64,000 bases of DNA from Rhexocercosporidium sp. MPI-PUGE-AT-0058 (GCA_020746875.1 JAGTJL010000009.1:1364001-1428000), one strand, 5' to 3'; positions 22,714-34,370 are shown, numbered from the stretch's first letter. A program made the numbers and translations. Notes: generated from the letters alone by a model not told the origin.

Positions 22714-24992
22714 TTATGATATTCTAGACCCCAAAAGTTTCACAAGTAGATCCTCCCCACTCCTCGCAGATTTTCCCCTCCCACTAAATTTTGCAACGGC
22801 AACAAGGCCAACCTGCTCCCGCTCTCTGACATCTTCCAACCTGATCCGTATCCCATTCATATACCTCGCCCTCTCCAGTCCATCCATAGCAGAGTTTCCC
22901 CTCTGACTAGCTTCAAACTTATGGGGGTCGTTAGCGACAAGTGTGCTAACATAGCCAAGAACATCTGGGCTAATAGACATATATTTCAAGGTCGTACCTA
23001 CGACCCCAGCGGCGAAGAGGAGTAGACTAGAAACGATCAATGCTCCAAGCCATCCGCGGTTGCAGCTGTATACTTCCTCGAGGTGTAAGGTTATCATGTC
23101 TGTGCCGTTCGCTGCAAAGGAGAAGAAGTTCGCTAATGGTGACATTTCCGTGATCAGATCGCTAGGGTCGTCGGGTAGGTTGTTTGTACTTGCCCAGGGT
23201 GCGAGCGAAGCCAGCCAGTAAGTATTGATGATCCGAGCTAAGTTGGTGCTCAAGTCGATAAGGCTGGTGTTATACAGCGATATCATTGCAGTTCCATTCG
23301 AGAAAGGAAACTCGGTTTACCCAGAAAGGTAGTGCTCAGTCGGTGTCGAGTATGTGCTAGTAACCCCAAAAGCTTTAATAAGGCCGCTCGCAAATAGAGT
23401 CCAAATTTGTGAGCTACCTAGGGAGAGCGGGACGCCGAGGGGACGAAAGTCGGGAGAATTTCTGATCTTGTCGACTCGGCAATTTCGTCCTTCGCACTGC
23501 ACGCTTGTTTCGACAAATGTAGGTGCCATGGAACATTCGATCAAGGTGATGTCTGTGATATTCTGGGAGGTTTGCAGGTCCCGGCCAGATCTCAATAGCA
23601 GGTCAAGTTCATTAGGAGACGTATCTGTGCCGTTGAGTCGAGATCTAGTGGCGTTGGTATATGACCTAAGGTAAAACGATACGTACTTCGGATTGCCCCA
23701 GATAGTCGATGTATTGTATTGCGATGTCCAAGGAATTTGGAGCGGGGTGAGCCAGTCACTGAACGGGGAAAGGACATCCTTGGAATTGCAGTGCAAGTGA
23801 TGATAATAGCACTGGAGATTGAAAGAAGAACTCTTGTCTCTTGGGATGCCAGACAACGGAATGCCCAACACGGAAGAGTAAGTTGTGTGGTTGCTAGAGA
23901 CACCGATCCAACCTTCCTAGCCAGGGGTAGTCTCCCAAAGACTCCAGCATGGGGATCTTGATATTGCCCCAGCTGTCCTGACCCCGTTCTTTGTGCTCTC
24001 GTCGCCAATGAGGCATCCAGTGTAAAGAGCATTGACGGAGTGTTGCGAGTCCGCTGCACTGTATCCGGCGGAAAATGATGAAATTTGCGACGTCATGTTA
24101 AGATATGCAACTTGACCAGGGCTTGTGATATTGTTGTATTCGGCTTGTTCTATTCGCAATGATGCCTGGCCACCAAGAGCGAGAAGGCCCACCTGACGAA
24201 AAGTTGGCATTGCCTAAGGGCATCCTTGAAGAGGATTCGATATGTTGCTAGGTGATCTTGAGACATCCAGAGTAGGGGATTTTTGAGCAACTGAAGTACT
24301 TACAGAAGAAGGATACCAAGACCGAGGGGGCCCAGTTTCGCAAGCACAGCTTGGGTCATCAATGCCGCAAATACAATTTGGCTACCAATGAGCATTTCCA
24401 ATTTCTAAGCTAGTTAGTATTGTGTTCATGTCAAACACAGAGAGAAAGTTAACACATAGCACGGCGTGACGCACATCGACTTTGCCTCTCTTTCCAGTTT
24501 GTATTGCGCGGCAAATTTCATCGTATGGCCAATAATAGCAGCGAAAAATATGGGAAATATAGTAGGGCCTTGCAGAACTGTAAGTTTTGACAGCGCTGCT
24601 ATCTGTTGTTTTATGACAAACCAGCAGACTCCATTCAATGATTCTCTGCCCTCGCTCACTGATTTTCTGGCCGGACAAGGTACCCGTCATTCCCGCCAGG
24701 ATAAAAAAAGACAGAGGCACACAGCATAGTAATGTATCCCATATAAACCATACGACTTGAGTCCCAGTTCATTAGCGAAGCTTACCCGGTGCGTCGTTTG
24801 AGGGGGAAAGCTTGAGCTCATCGCTGGAAACATATCGGTGTGTGTGGGTGTAGAGTTCAGGGACGATAGGTCAGCAGGACCAGTGGTACAGGTTCGTGTT
24901 ATGGGCCTGGGCTCTTGCATGTATTCGAATGGGAGCAACTCAGCTGCGCTTTCGGCCTGTTGAGGACCGCGACTAATGAAATCCCGTGGCAT
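22714..24992 (-). pseudogene. Multispan membrane protein of a fungal paralogous family, frameshifted
   Basis: Reading the minus strand, recognisable family blocks appear in order but in changing frames. First comes LQGPTIFPIFFAAIIGHTM (about 24600), then LEMLIGSQIVFAALMTQ (24400-24300), WAFSL then GGQASLRIEQAEY (about 24190), NALYTG (about 24030), DSWGNIKIPMLESLGDYPW (about 23960), and EGWIGVSSNHTTYSSVLGIP (about 23900-23850). The rest is a long open C-terminal part with one membrane span near 23050. At least three frameshifts fall within about 330 bp (near 24190, 23985 and 23920), and no intron removes them. A TAA at 23317 is in frame; a 56-bp intron could bypass it. The N-terminal start (ATG at 24992) is a guess. 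The function of the intact family is unknown to me. An assembly error is the alternative to decay. Confidence 0.7.
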
Positions 24993-25858
24993 TGCTTGAG
25001 TGCAAAGATTGCTTGGTAACGCAAACAGAGAGGCAAGGTTGTGAGATGAGGTACAAAAAGGAAAGAGAGAGCATGTTCGTGTGGGATTCAAAATGACATG
25101 ATCTAGTATAGATTAGAGTACATGACATGTAAGTGGAAATGAGAATAGTTTGGAGGCTGGGGAGCCAAGAGCCGACAAAGTTAAGGACGAAATAGTCAGA
25201 CAAAAAAGACGTGATAGACTGGTTGGCTCAGCCATTGGTGCATGTGGTGTTGTGCAGATCATTCCAATGCACTAGCGAATATCAACTTGTTGACATCCGC
25301 GAGATATCTTCACGGAACACTACCCTTTATGAAGCAGTCAAAACCGTCAAAAACGTCAAACATGGACTTCCGCTTTAAGCAACGCCGGAGAAATGTCGCG
25401 CTAATCGGAGATGCGAAAGAAATAAGCTTGAAGCGATGTACTTTCCCCTTACTGTAATTGGAACAGCAACGTTTCTGACTTTCTGTTTTGTAAAGAAAGT
25501 TCTAAATTGGACCTGCCCCGGCTGGGACGAGAATGGTTCAGAACAGCAGCGCTGCGGAAATATCTTTCTCCCATGGCCAGCTCTCCATTCCGCACATCTC
25601 AGATCAACAATAAATCGAGGAGTCAACCAACGCTATTGTGATCAGGTAACGTACGAACATTTTGATATATCATTTTCTCTTCCCAACTGGTCAAGGTAAT
25701 ATTTGTTTTCCCGTTAGAACTGGTTATATCGGGTTCTAGGTGGTGCTCACAAGCCCGGTAGAATTGGAGTCATGGAGACTCTGACGTGCTTCTACACGCC
25801 ACGTAATGGTGAACACATTTGGACAGTCGACGGAAATTACGTTGTGAGCTGGATGGCA
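24993..25858. other. Intergenic region
   Basis: About 0.9 kb between the 5' end of the membrane-protein pseudogene and the 3' end of the NDUFAF6-like gene. No recognisable gene or element. Confidence 0.5.
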
Positions 25859-27068
25859 TTATATTGACCTTCGCGAATATGCCCAGTATCCCTTCCAAGG
25901 CAAACGCCACTCCCTGGACCGTAGCTCTGGCCGGAAGACATCGAAATCGTACTTCTCTAGCTTCTCGAGCCATAGTCTGGTCGCTAAAGCTGGCATCAGC
26001 ACACCAAAGCCATGTTCAATCTCATCTGCTTGGGAATGTCCCTTGGAGCTTGCCTCGCTGTAGTGATGGCCTTCTTCCCCTTCATGCTCAAAATCATGAC
26101 CTGCGTCTTTGCCTTGCTGCAAATTCTTCAGCATTTCTCTAGCCGTAATCAAATGGTCGTTTGCTCGGGTGGCCACTGTGAAAATGGCATCCTTCAATCC
26201 TGGAGCATCAGCTCCTTGCCTGAAGACCTGTTCTTCCTTCACTCCCGCCTGTGCCATGATATCCAAAGGTAGAACCACGGATCCTTGTCTCGGTCCTGAG
26301 CCTCCACCAAATGCCGAACTATTGCTGTGATGATTCGGAGGTGGAGGGAAAGCCAGTAACGGGAGGCCTCTAAGCACCGCCGCGATTCCTGTAGCTTTGC
26401 CAATATGACTTGCAACGTGGTCTGCTGCCATCGAATGCAGAGGAAGAGCTGCCAAGGTCAAATACATTAAAGTAGAGTACGTGTTTTCCGCGTAGGTCTC
26501 TAGAGCATCCATGCTTGTGTATGGTCTGTTGTCCATGTATTGCTCTCTCGCATTGATAACTTTCATGAACCATCCCTTCATAACACTTGTACTGATACCA
26601 GGATGTCGATCCTGGAGCGATCGAAGGGCATGATATAGAAGTATTGCGACAGGCTCTTTAGGTGGTGTATTCGCAAAGGTGCGAGTGAGATTATCGCGCC
26701 AGAACTGCATGCGGAGGGCTCCAACGGTAGGATTCGAGATAAGATCTGGTATTCGGGCGAGCTCAATGTTGAGAGCTCGAATTGAGAGGTAAGCATCCCG
26801 TGCTGAAGGAGGGACAAAGGTTTGGAGAGTATAGGAGGGGGAATCGAATTTCCTGGTGATTGTTAGATTATTTTGGTTGAATCGGCACGGACCGGACTTA
26901 CTGCAGAAGATTTGCGCAATAGGACCGAGCTGCGTGAACATCTGCATCTGTTATTCGAGATGGATGAGGAGCAGGAGTGCTGTACGAGGTTGTGGCATAT
27001 GTCCGCTTTACCCCCAACCGTATTCCAGACCAACTCCCCGGCCGTATGGCTGCCCTTGCAGAATACAT
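25859..27068 (-). CDS. NDUFAF6: Mitochondrial complex I assembly factor, NDUFAF6-like (squalene/phytoene synthase fold; 2 exons)
   Basis: Predicted matrix protein needed to assemble NADH:ubiquinone oxidoreductase. Exons 26902-27068 and 25859-26852 with a 49-bp intron (donor GTAAGT, CTAAC branch, CAG acceptor), 386 residues. The start ATG at 27068 opens a basic, Arg/Ser-rich leader (MYSARAAIRPGSWSG) suited to mitochondrial import. The splice then joins ARSYCANLLQ to KFDSPSYTLQTFVPPSARDA, giving the expected start of the fold. Family landmarks follow: LSIRALNIELARI, RMQFWRDNL, YAENTYSTLMYL and a C-terminal LEKYDFDVFRPELRSREWRLPWK. The Asp-rich catalytic motifs of true terpene synthases are not evident, as expected for the assembly-factor branch. 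It is divergent from RAD5 with 208 bp between start codons. Confidence 0.9.
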
Positions 27069-27276
27069 TAGAAAAAAGACATTGATGTACAGTTACAAGA
27101 AAGAAAGTGGTTGTGGTGGTGGCAAGGGATTGGAGTAGACAAACACAGCAAATTTCGAGGACGTCAGCGAAAGCTCCAAAAAGTTCATCTACGCGAAAGT
27201 CTCGCGGGACTCCGGCGCGTCTTCTCGAACTCCACATCAACACTCAAATGTCCTCACCATCACCAACGATATCGAT
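27069..27276. promoter_or_regulatory. Divergent NDUFAF6-like/RAD5 promoter
   Basis: 208 bp separate the two start codons, so promoter elements and both leaders are shared or overlapping. No canonical TATA box is obvious. Confidence 0.55.
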
Positions 27277-30200
27277 ATGAGTTTCGCAGACTCAGAAGGG
27301 CCCCCTGCAAAGAAGAGGAGATTCTTCACTGAAAAACCAGATGTTCTGGATGGCTCGTTGGCCCAAGATGCTTCTTTACCAGACGAAGTCGACGCGTTCC
27401 TCCCAGACTTGCCCCAATCAGAAAATCTACCCGAACGATCCATTCAGCCAGAGCCTTCAAATGAACAGACTGCTTCAAATGAGCCTATCCGAAGCGATGG
27501 CCCCTTCGGATTTGACCAGGAGACATTCGAAAGCTTCGTGGGAGACAAAGTTCCACAGTCAGTGCTGAAATCGCTACGGGTTGCATCAGGAGATGACATG
27601 GAGAAAGCTGTTAACATGTACTTCGATGGATCGTGGAAGAATGCTGCGCCAGACTCTAGTAGGATACCAAGCTCTAGGCCGATGACTCTCAACGGATTCG
27701 CAAGATCTACCTCCAGTGGCTCGAAGAAGAATGAAACGCCACCAGCAAAGGTCGAACATGCTATGCCCGAATATCGATATGCTGGCGCTTTTGGGGTTGA
27801 AGGTTGGGCAACGAGGAGTGGGACAACACTCCTCAAGCATGGGGAAGTTGTCTGTATCGAGAGACAGAAAATACTACCACCGAAAGTACCTGTTGGAAAA
27901 GGGAGAGGCAGACCGGCGCAGATACAAGCGCTGCCAAAGCCAGGCAGTGCAGCAGCGAAACGCGTAGATGTCATTGTACGCTTCACCAACTCGAAAGGCG
28001 ACGAGATCGGAAGACTGTCGAGAGACGTTGCGAATTGGGTTTCTACGCTGTTGGACCAGAAAGTATGCAGATTCGAAGGAACTTGTGTCTATGCCCCCGA
28101 AAGGATACGGACCAATGACACTATTTTCCTACAGCTTCGGTGCTCTTTACTCCGATCAGCTTTCGATAACGGCGGCTTCAAGCCACCAGAGAACCGCCAG
28201 ACTGGACTCTTTGAGCAGAAAGAATCTGCGGAGGAGAAAGAGCTACGACTGCGGCAGGTATCACTTGTGAAGCTATTTGAGGAGGTGAACTTATTGCCGT
28301 CGAGGACTTCAGAAGCCACGGCGAAGCACAAACGTGAGGGGTTGCTTCAAGCCGCCGAAGTTGCAGAGCAGTATGAAAACCAGAAGGCCAAGAAGGATGA
28401 CTCTTCGGTAAATGGAGGATCATCGCCGCCACCTGAAGAGGCAGAGGATGGCAAAGAATTGGAGCAGGACCAACTTGACACACTCTACAAAAAGGCTCAG
28501 ACGTTTGACTTCAACGCCCCAGCCGCCGAACCTGCAGAGTCTTTTGCCATGGATCTCAGACAGTACCAAAAGCAGGCTCTGCACTGGATGATGTCGAAAG
28601 AAAAAGACGAGAAGGATGATAACAGGGAGGAATCTATGCACCCGCTTTGGGAAGAATACACCTGGCCAGTGAAGGATATGGACGACAAGGACCTTCCTCA
28701 ATTTATTAACCAGGAAAAGTTCTATGTCAATCCGTATTCTGGAGAACTGTCTTTGAACTTCCCAGTCCAGGAGCAGCACTGCCTTGGAGGTGTTCTTGCT
28801 GACGAGATGGGCTTGGGCAAGACAATTGAGATGATGAGTTTGATACATTCTCACAAGTCTGAAGTTGCAATGAGGCTACAAGGAACTCGCGCTGGTCCAT
28901 CATCCGTCAATGCTCTTCCGCGACTCCCCCAAAACTCATCTTCCGTCGAACCTGCGCCATGTACAACCCTCGTAGTGGCACCAATGTCTCTTCTTGCTCA
29001 GTGGCAAAGCGAAGCTGAGAACGCCTCTAAGGAAGGTACAATGAAGAGTATTGTATATTACGGGGCCGAGAAATCAGCGAACCTGCAGACGCTGTGCTGC
29101 GAGGCAAACGCTGCCACTGCACCGAATGTCATCATTACAAGTTATGGCGTGGTTCTGTCCGAATACAACCAAGTTATCGCTAGAAATGGAGATCGTGGTT
29201 CTCACGGTGGTCTTTTCTCCCTGAAGTATTTCCGTGTAATCCTAGACGAAGCACATCACATCAAAAATCGCCTGAGCAAGACTGCCAAGGCATGCTATGA
29301 GATTGACGCAGAGCATCGATGGGTGCTCACAGGAACACCCATTGTAAACCGATTGGAAGATCTATTCAGCCTTGTCCGCTTCCTGAGAGTGGAACCTTGG
29401 AGCAATTTCTCGTTCTGGAAAACTTTCATCACAGTTCCATTTGAGTCGAAAGACTTCATGCGTGCCCTGGACGTTGTTCAGACTGTTCTTGAACCTCTCG
29501 TACTACGTCGGACTAAAGACATGAAGACTCCAACTGGAGAGGCACTTGTACCCCTTCCATTGAAGACAGTTGAGATTGTGGACATCGAGCTTTCAGCTCC
29601 AGAACGAGAAGTTTACGAGCATATCTTCACCCGCGCAAAGCGAACGTTCGCCGCCAATGTTGAAGCTGGAACAGTCCTGAAAGCGTATACCAGCATCTTC
29701 GCCCAGATCTTGCGACTCCGCCAAACCTGTTGCCATCCAATCTTAACCCGAAATCAGAATCTAGTCGCAGACGAAGAAGAGGCTGCTGAACTTGCAGATG
29801 CTGCCAGTGGATTAGCAGATGACATGGACCTTCAATCTCTCATTGAACGCTTCACAGCGGCTACAGATGATTCTGCTGATGCAAATGTCTTTGGGGCCCA
29901 CGTTCTCGAGCAGATTCGCGACGAAGCAGACAATGAGTGCCCAATATGCTCGGAAGAGCCAATGATTGAACAAACCGTCACGGGGTGTTGGCATTCGGCA
30001 TGCAAGAAATGTCTTCTTGATTACATCGCCCATCAGACAGACAAAGGCGAGTTGCCGCGCTGCTTCAACTGTAGAGAAGTTCTCAATACTCGCGATATTT
30101 TCGAGGTTGTCAAGGATGACAGCCATCCTGAAGGCTCTGATGGGAAGCCCAAGATCAACTTGCAGCGGTTAGGGTCGAATTCTTCCGCGAAGATTGGTGC

Positions 30201-30753
30201 CCTTATGACAAGTCTCAAAGCTCTCAGACGCGATCTGCCCGGGACGAAATCGGTGGTCTTCAGCCAGTTTACCTCATTTCTCTCACTCATAGAACCTGCT
30301 CTCTCACGAGCCTCCATTCCGTTCGTCCGTTTTGATGGCTCCATGGCGCAGAAAACTCGGAAAGCAGTCATCGAGGAATTTACTACCAGTAAGAAGGGGA
30401 TGGTACTTCTCTTGAGTTTGAGAGCTGGCGGTGTAGGATTGAACTTGACCATGGCGAAGAGGGTCTACATGATGGATCCGTGGTGGAGTTTCGCCGTCGA
30501 AGCACAAGCCATTGATCGAGTGCACCGCATGGGCCAAACGGATGAAGTTAAGGTCTGTAGGTTTATCGTGAAGGAAAGCATTGAGGAGAAAATGTTGAAG
30601 ATTCAAGATCGGAAAAAGTTTATGTAAGTCTCGAAGCTTCGGTGCCTGGACAACAATCTAACACAGTATAACAGTGCAAGTTCTCTTGGCATGATGAGTG
30701 ACGAGGAGAAGAAACTGCAACGGATTGAGGATATCAAGGAGCTACTAAGTTAG
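27277..30753 (+). CDS. RAD5: DNA repair translocase and E3 ubiquitin ligase Rad5 (2 exons)
   Basis: Nuclear SWI/SNF-family protein of error-free post-replication repair. It polyubiquitinates PCNA with Ubc13-Mms2 and remodels stalled forks. Exons 27277-30623 and 30675-30753; the 51-bp intron joins KKFI to ASSLGMMSDEEKK. Product 1,141 residues, close to the yeast length. In order: a UBA-like helical stretch (about 70-115), a HIRAN domain for 3' ends (about 165-270), SNF2 helicase lobe 1 with Walker A DEMGLGKT (about 508-515) and DEAH box (about 657), a RING finger inserted between the lobes (CPICSEEP to CFNCREVL, about 886-936), and helicase lobe 2 (FSQFTSFLSLIE, GGVGLNL, DRVHRMGQTDEV). All signature residues are present. 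The HIRAN, SNF2 and RING order separates it from Rad16 and Mot1 types. Confidence 0.97.
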
Positions 30754-31200
30754 TGGCAAAACATCTATATATTGCATTTCACTTTTCTAGGCTACATATA
30801 ACATAGATTTAGGAGGCTAGGTATTATTGCATCTTCATGGAGCTTTTTGAGATCACTTGGCACAGCGAATATGCCACAAGTCAATCATCAGTTGTATGTT
30901 AGCTGCACCGTAGGCGTTTTGTTATTTCATGAACCATTGACCTACCTGAATCTTGCCGCTAAAAAGAATTTCCGACACGGCTCTCACTCGGAGGCAGTAA
31001 CTTGCCTCAGTTATCAGCCTGCATAAATCGAAGGCTCAGTCCACACTACCTAGTTTATGCCCCTGGCACCTTGTCTGTCACCTTGTCTGTCACCTCAATG
31101 CTCACCTCAAGAAATACGAGACCGCGATAGTTGGATTCCCTCGGAATATGTATCAGGGATTTCTGTTCTTATCAGAGCAGGCCATAGTAGCGGCGGGCAT
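30754..31200. other. RAD5 3' flank
   Basis: AT-rich 3' untranslated region and spacer. A tandem 11-mer (CTGTCACCTTG and variant) lies near 31075-31095. No gene seen. Confidence 0.45.
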
Positions 31201-31320
31201 GTCGAATCTCCGAGTTCTAATCGTTGCGTCGGTGTTGTTGGCCTCGTTCTTGCACAGGCTCTCGAAAAAGTATATCACAATTTCCTCGTCTCTTTTGGAA
31301 CCAACTTTACCTTCTTGTAG
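31201..31320 (+). pseudogene. N-terminal fragment of an FAD-dependent monooxygenase
   Basis: The ATG at 31201 reads MSNLRVLIV, the start of the Rossmann dinucleotide-binding fold. A one-base shift then gives GVGVVGLVLAQALEK, the GxGxxG loop and following helix, then a fading HNFLVSF stretch that stops at 31318. The pieces match the start of aromatic-ring-hydroxylase-type flavoprotein monooxygenases. The body of such an enzyme, lacking exactly this part, is found from about 33260 onward, so this is probably the detached N-terminus. Confidence 0.55.
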
Positions 31321-31928
31321 CTCCCAAACCTCGCCAATATTCCCTGCCGTCCTTGACTTCGAAGCAATGCGTATTGAGTAAGAAGTCGAGAAGATCGAAC
31401 AAGTATGACCAGCAAGAGTTGCCTAGAAAGATGTGTCAGATAGAGCCATTGAGTTGATGCATAAGGGAAATGGAAGGTCTCCCGTCTCGTCGCCATCGGG
31501 TCCAGTTCTCGTTCTAGCAGCGGCACTGGCAGCCGTAGTGATGGCGATGGGAATGGCGCTCAGACATCGCCATTGACAATGAGATTGCCGCTATCGGACG
31601 ATCAAGAGATAAATGCTGGGGACAATGCGGTTTTAGACCTAGTCCTTTGTGGATCTCATCTTTGACTTATTAGAACATACTTAGCGGTGAATTTCAGCCA
31701 CAATTCAGGTCCTATAAACGAGGTTCGCGAAATAGATTAATACGGCACGGAGTAGAAGAACACCTTGGGAGCACGCCCTATTGAGAAGAGTCGTGTACAC
31801 TCATCTTTTTACTTTTTAGCTCGGAGTGTGATTACTACTCTGGTACTAGAAGAAAAAAAACTGCCCACCCAATTCCAACGTCCTTGTATATTCCTTACCG
31901 AGTCGTTACCCCTGGCCCTGCATACCTT
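31321..31928. other. Intergenic region
   Basis: Spacer between the monooxygenase fragment and the 3' end of the orphan membrane-protein gene. No further monooxygenase homology or other gene could be read. Confidence 0.4.
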
Positions 31929-32624
31929 TCACAGCCCTAACAGACGGGCCAAATCTGCGCATCTCTCAACATCCTCACAGAAACGACCTCCTAGGCTCTC
32001 AATGACCTTACACCTCTCGTCCATCGTAAGCGCATTCCGCAAACCCAAACTCTTCGGGAACATCCCATCCGACCCTCGACCCGTATCGAGTACCCACACT
32101 CCACCACTCGTCGGAAAGCCCACCTCGAGGCCCACCTCCTTCGTCGGCTTCACACAAGCATTGAGACTCTCGCACCAGACAACATTCTCAGGCCATCGCG
32201 GCGGGAGCTCCCAGAAACTCGCACCGTACATGCGCAGGCGTGTGCAGAATTCTTCATCGTCCACACGATCGGTGTCTTGGAAACGGTCGATCCCGAGAGA
32301 GGACATCTCGACAGGTGTGAGCCTTTTGATCCACACGCCGTTTTCTTGCCAGCAGGCGGCCCTGCCGTAGGCAAGACTGTATCGCTTGAGAGGTTCGAAT
32401 GGCTCCAACTTAGGGGGGTCATGCTGTAAGGAGTTGCCAACCGTGGAGGGTGTCTTGTAGAATGGGAGACCATTTTGAAGGATGTAGTAGAGGACAGCGG
32501 CGAGAGAGAGCAGCGTGAGAACGGGGAAAAGTGGTCTCCTGGTCTGGCGAGGTTTGGTGATGTTCGGAGCAAGTGGCGCAGATATTTCAGCCTTAGGCGA
32601 GTTTCCATCAAGATGAGGAGCCAT
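31929..32624 (-). CDS. Orphan single-span membrane protein
   Basis: Intact 231-residue ORF; the ATG at 32624 was chosen because the frame further upstream has no ATG. A short cytosolic-type N-terminus rich in Pro, Arg and Lys is followed by one hydrophobic span (residues about 32-49, FPVLTLLSLAAVLYYIL). The remaining domain of about 180 residues has scattered Cys and Trp (CWQENGVW, FCTRLRMYGASFWELP, WCESLNACV, MDERCKVIE, RFCEDVERCADL). This suggests a type II protein with a disulphide-stabilised lumenal domain. I do not recognise the family. The composition switches from C-rich at the 5' end to G-rich at the 3' end of the coding strand. The gene lies between the two parts of the monooxygenase relic. 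Confidence 0.75.
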   Translation of the reverse strand: MAPHLDGNSPKAEISAPLAPNITKPRQTRRPLFPVLTLLSLAAVLYYILQNGLPFYKTPSTVGNSLQHDPPKLEPFEPLKRYSLAYGRAACWQENGVWIKRLTPVEMSSLGIDRFQDTDRVDDEEFCTRLRMYGASFWELPPRWPENVVWCESLNACVKPTKEVGLEVGFPTSGGVWVLDTGRGSDGMFPKSLGLRNALTMDERCKVIESLGGRFCEDVERCADLARLLGL

Positions 32625-33013
32625 GATCAGGGTCGTTGACAGTGGTGAGGAAAGTACTCGAAGTGGTAAATCGATCGAGAAATTGGAAGTTGTACAGAAA
32701 GTCGGAAAGAAGGAGATTGGGCTGGAGACAATAAACAAAACAGGCGGTTAGTCGCCTAAAGCTCAACTGCCGCGATAGGCAACAGACCGCAATCGCCAAT
32801 TGCTGCTTGCAAGCTAAGCTCGAAGCAGTTAGTTATATCAACGCTTCGATCATATCATATCAACCCCACCAAACCCCGCTGACATCAATTGTTGCACAGA
32901 TTGCTCTGCCAACCTCTTTACTACAACTTCGTTTTTAGCTTGGAAATCTTCGAGATTGCCAAAGGAAAACTTCGAGCGAGAGATAGTTTGTCGTCTGAGT
33001 CACGATCTCCGCG
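32625..33013. promoter_or_regulatory. Upstream region of the orphan membrane-protein gene
   Basis: 389 bp between the divergent ATG codons at 32624 (-) and 33014 (+). No specific element identified. Confidence 0.35.
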
Positions 33014-34370
33014 ATGGCCTCAACTTCGAGATCGCCGCCCGCCAAGGGTACTTCTCCCAATTGCGACTGCCCCTCTACCTGTCCGTTTGCACCTTTTGAA
33101 GAATCTCCTCCCCCATACGACCCAAACTCAATCAGCCACAAACTCGAAAATACAACAATCACCATAGAAATTCAAGTTGCTGATACGGCTGCCGTCAATG
33201 CTCGCCGTCGCCTTGAGTTCGATATTGAGGCTCGCGGGAATTTCCTAGTACCTAATTAGGTGTCTTGGGCACTGCCAGCACTGAAGCAATGCCTACCAAC
33301 GGAGCTCTTCGACCGCCTGAAAACAATCCAAGTAGATCCCAAGCAAGGAAGAAAAGATATGGGTCAATTTCTCTTCCTGAATCTCGCCAATGTGGAGCCC
33401 GTATCTCAGATACTGCTAGCACCATGTCTTCGCATCCACACGGAGAAATTTGGGAAGCTGTTCCTTGATGCATTGGCATACAGCGGAGTAAGAAGTTCGC
33501 GGACTTCAGTGTTTAAGGGCATCTTGTCGAAGTGAAGGTCGAGGACGGATCGAACAAGCAAGGAAACCTGCTTATGGGCTGTTAGGGAGCGACCTCGGAC
33601 CTGCGGAGAGTGCTATGTCAGGAAATGGGTGGCTGGTTCAGCTAGCTATCTGCTTCCTGGGCGTTATAGAGAAGATGCTGACAAAATATATGGCTCCTCT
33701 CCGATTTACTGATCCTCTGCCTTTCAAGGCTGCCATCCGGATACCAGGGCGTATTATGTGGTTTGCGACTTGAGATGGACCTGAAGTCAACAAGTCCCAT
33801 AGTGATGGCGATTACTACACAACTTGGCCTGTCTACAATCTAGCCGATGAGGCGTCCGCTACAAAAGCCAAGAAGTTAAGCAGAAGGAAGTATCTAGCTA
33901 ATTACTTCGAGGGATTACTTCGAGGGGAGGTTAAAAATCGCCGTCCACAATATTCCAGAAGATGCGGAAGTCAATGAAGTCAAGCTTGCTGACTGGCCTT
34001 CTCTAAAATGGTCAAATTGGTCAAACTCGGTCGAGAAAGTCACCTTGTTGAGGAGTGCTAATCGTGTCATGACAATGTATAGGTGACCCTCTTCGTGTGC
34101 AAGTTGGATTAATGCTGACAAAGATTGAGGAGAAGCAGTAAAGAATGGAATTACAGATGTGCTGTAGCTATGCGAGTACTTGGCCAAGGTGGAAAGAGGA
34201 GAAACTTCTCAAAAGAAAGCCGTCGATCGCTGTGAAGCGGAAATGTAGGAGAGCATCTCATGGCAAGTGCAATGAGTACACAGGCATTCCCGGATGTTCG
34301 GAATTTCAAGAGCTTGGATAAAGATAGTGATATTCTTGTTTGGAGAGTCGCGAGTCTTGAGTGGAGTTGG
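33014..34370 (+). pseudogene. Degraded FAD-dependent aromatic-ring-type monooxygenase
   Basis: An ORF from the ATG at 33014 ends at a TAG (33257) in frame with SWALPALKQCLPTELFDRLK (from 33263), a typical flavin monooxygenase block. Further family blocks follow in shifting frames and across stops: GQFLFLNLANVEP (about 33360), HLVEVKVEDGSNKQGNLLMGC then a stop then GATSDLRRVLCQE (about 33520-33630), FTDPLP and GCHPDTRAYYVVCDL (about 33700-33770), and DGDYYTTWPVYNL (about 33805). Later blocks are KLADWPSLKW with VMTMYR (33985-34085, the remnant of the GD-box region), EAEM then a stop, and MSTQAFPDVRNFKSLDKDS (34272-34330). At least five stops and several shifts show a dead gene. The Rossmann start is missing here but a match lies at 31201. 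The first 50 codons after 33014 are of unknown origin. Confidence 0.8.

Noticed and set aside
23317..23319. In-frame TAA as proof that the membrane-protein gene is dead
   Set aside because: A 56-bp intron (donor GTAAAC, acceptor ACCAG) would remove it in frame, so this stop alone is not decisive. The call rests on the three frameshifts.
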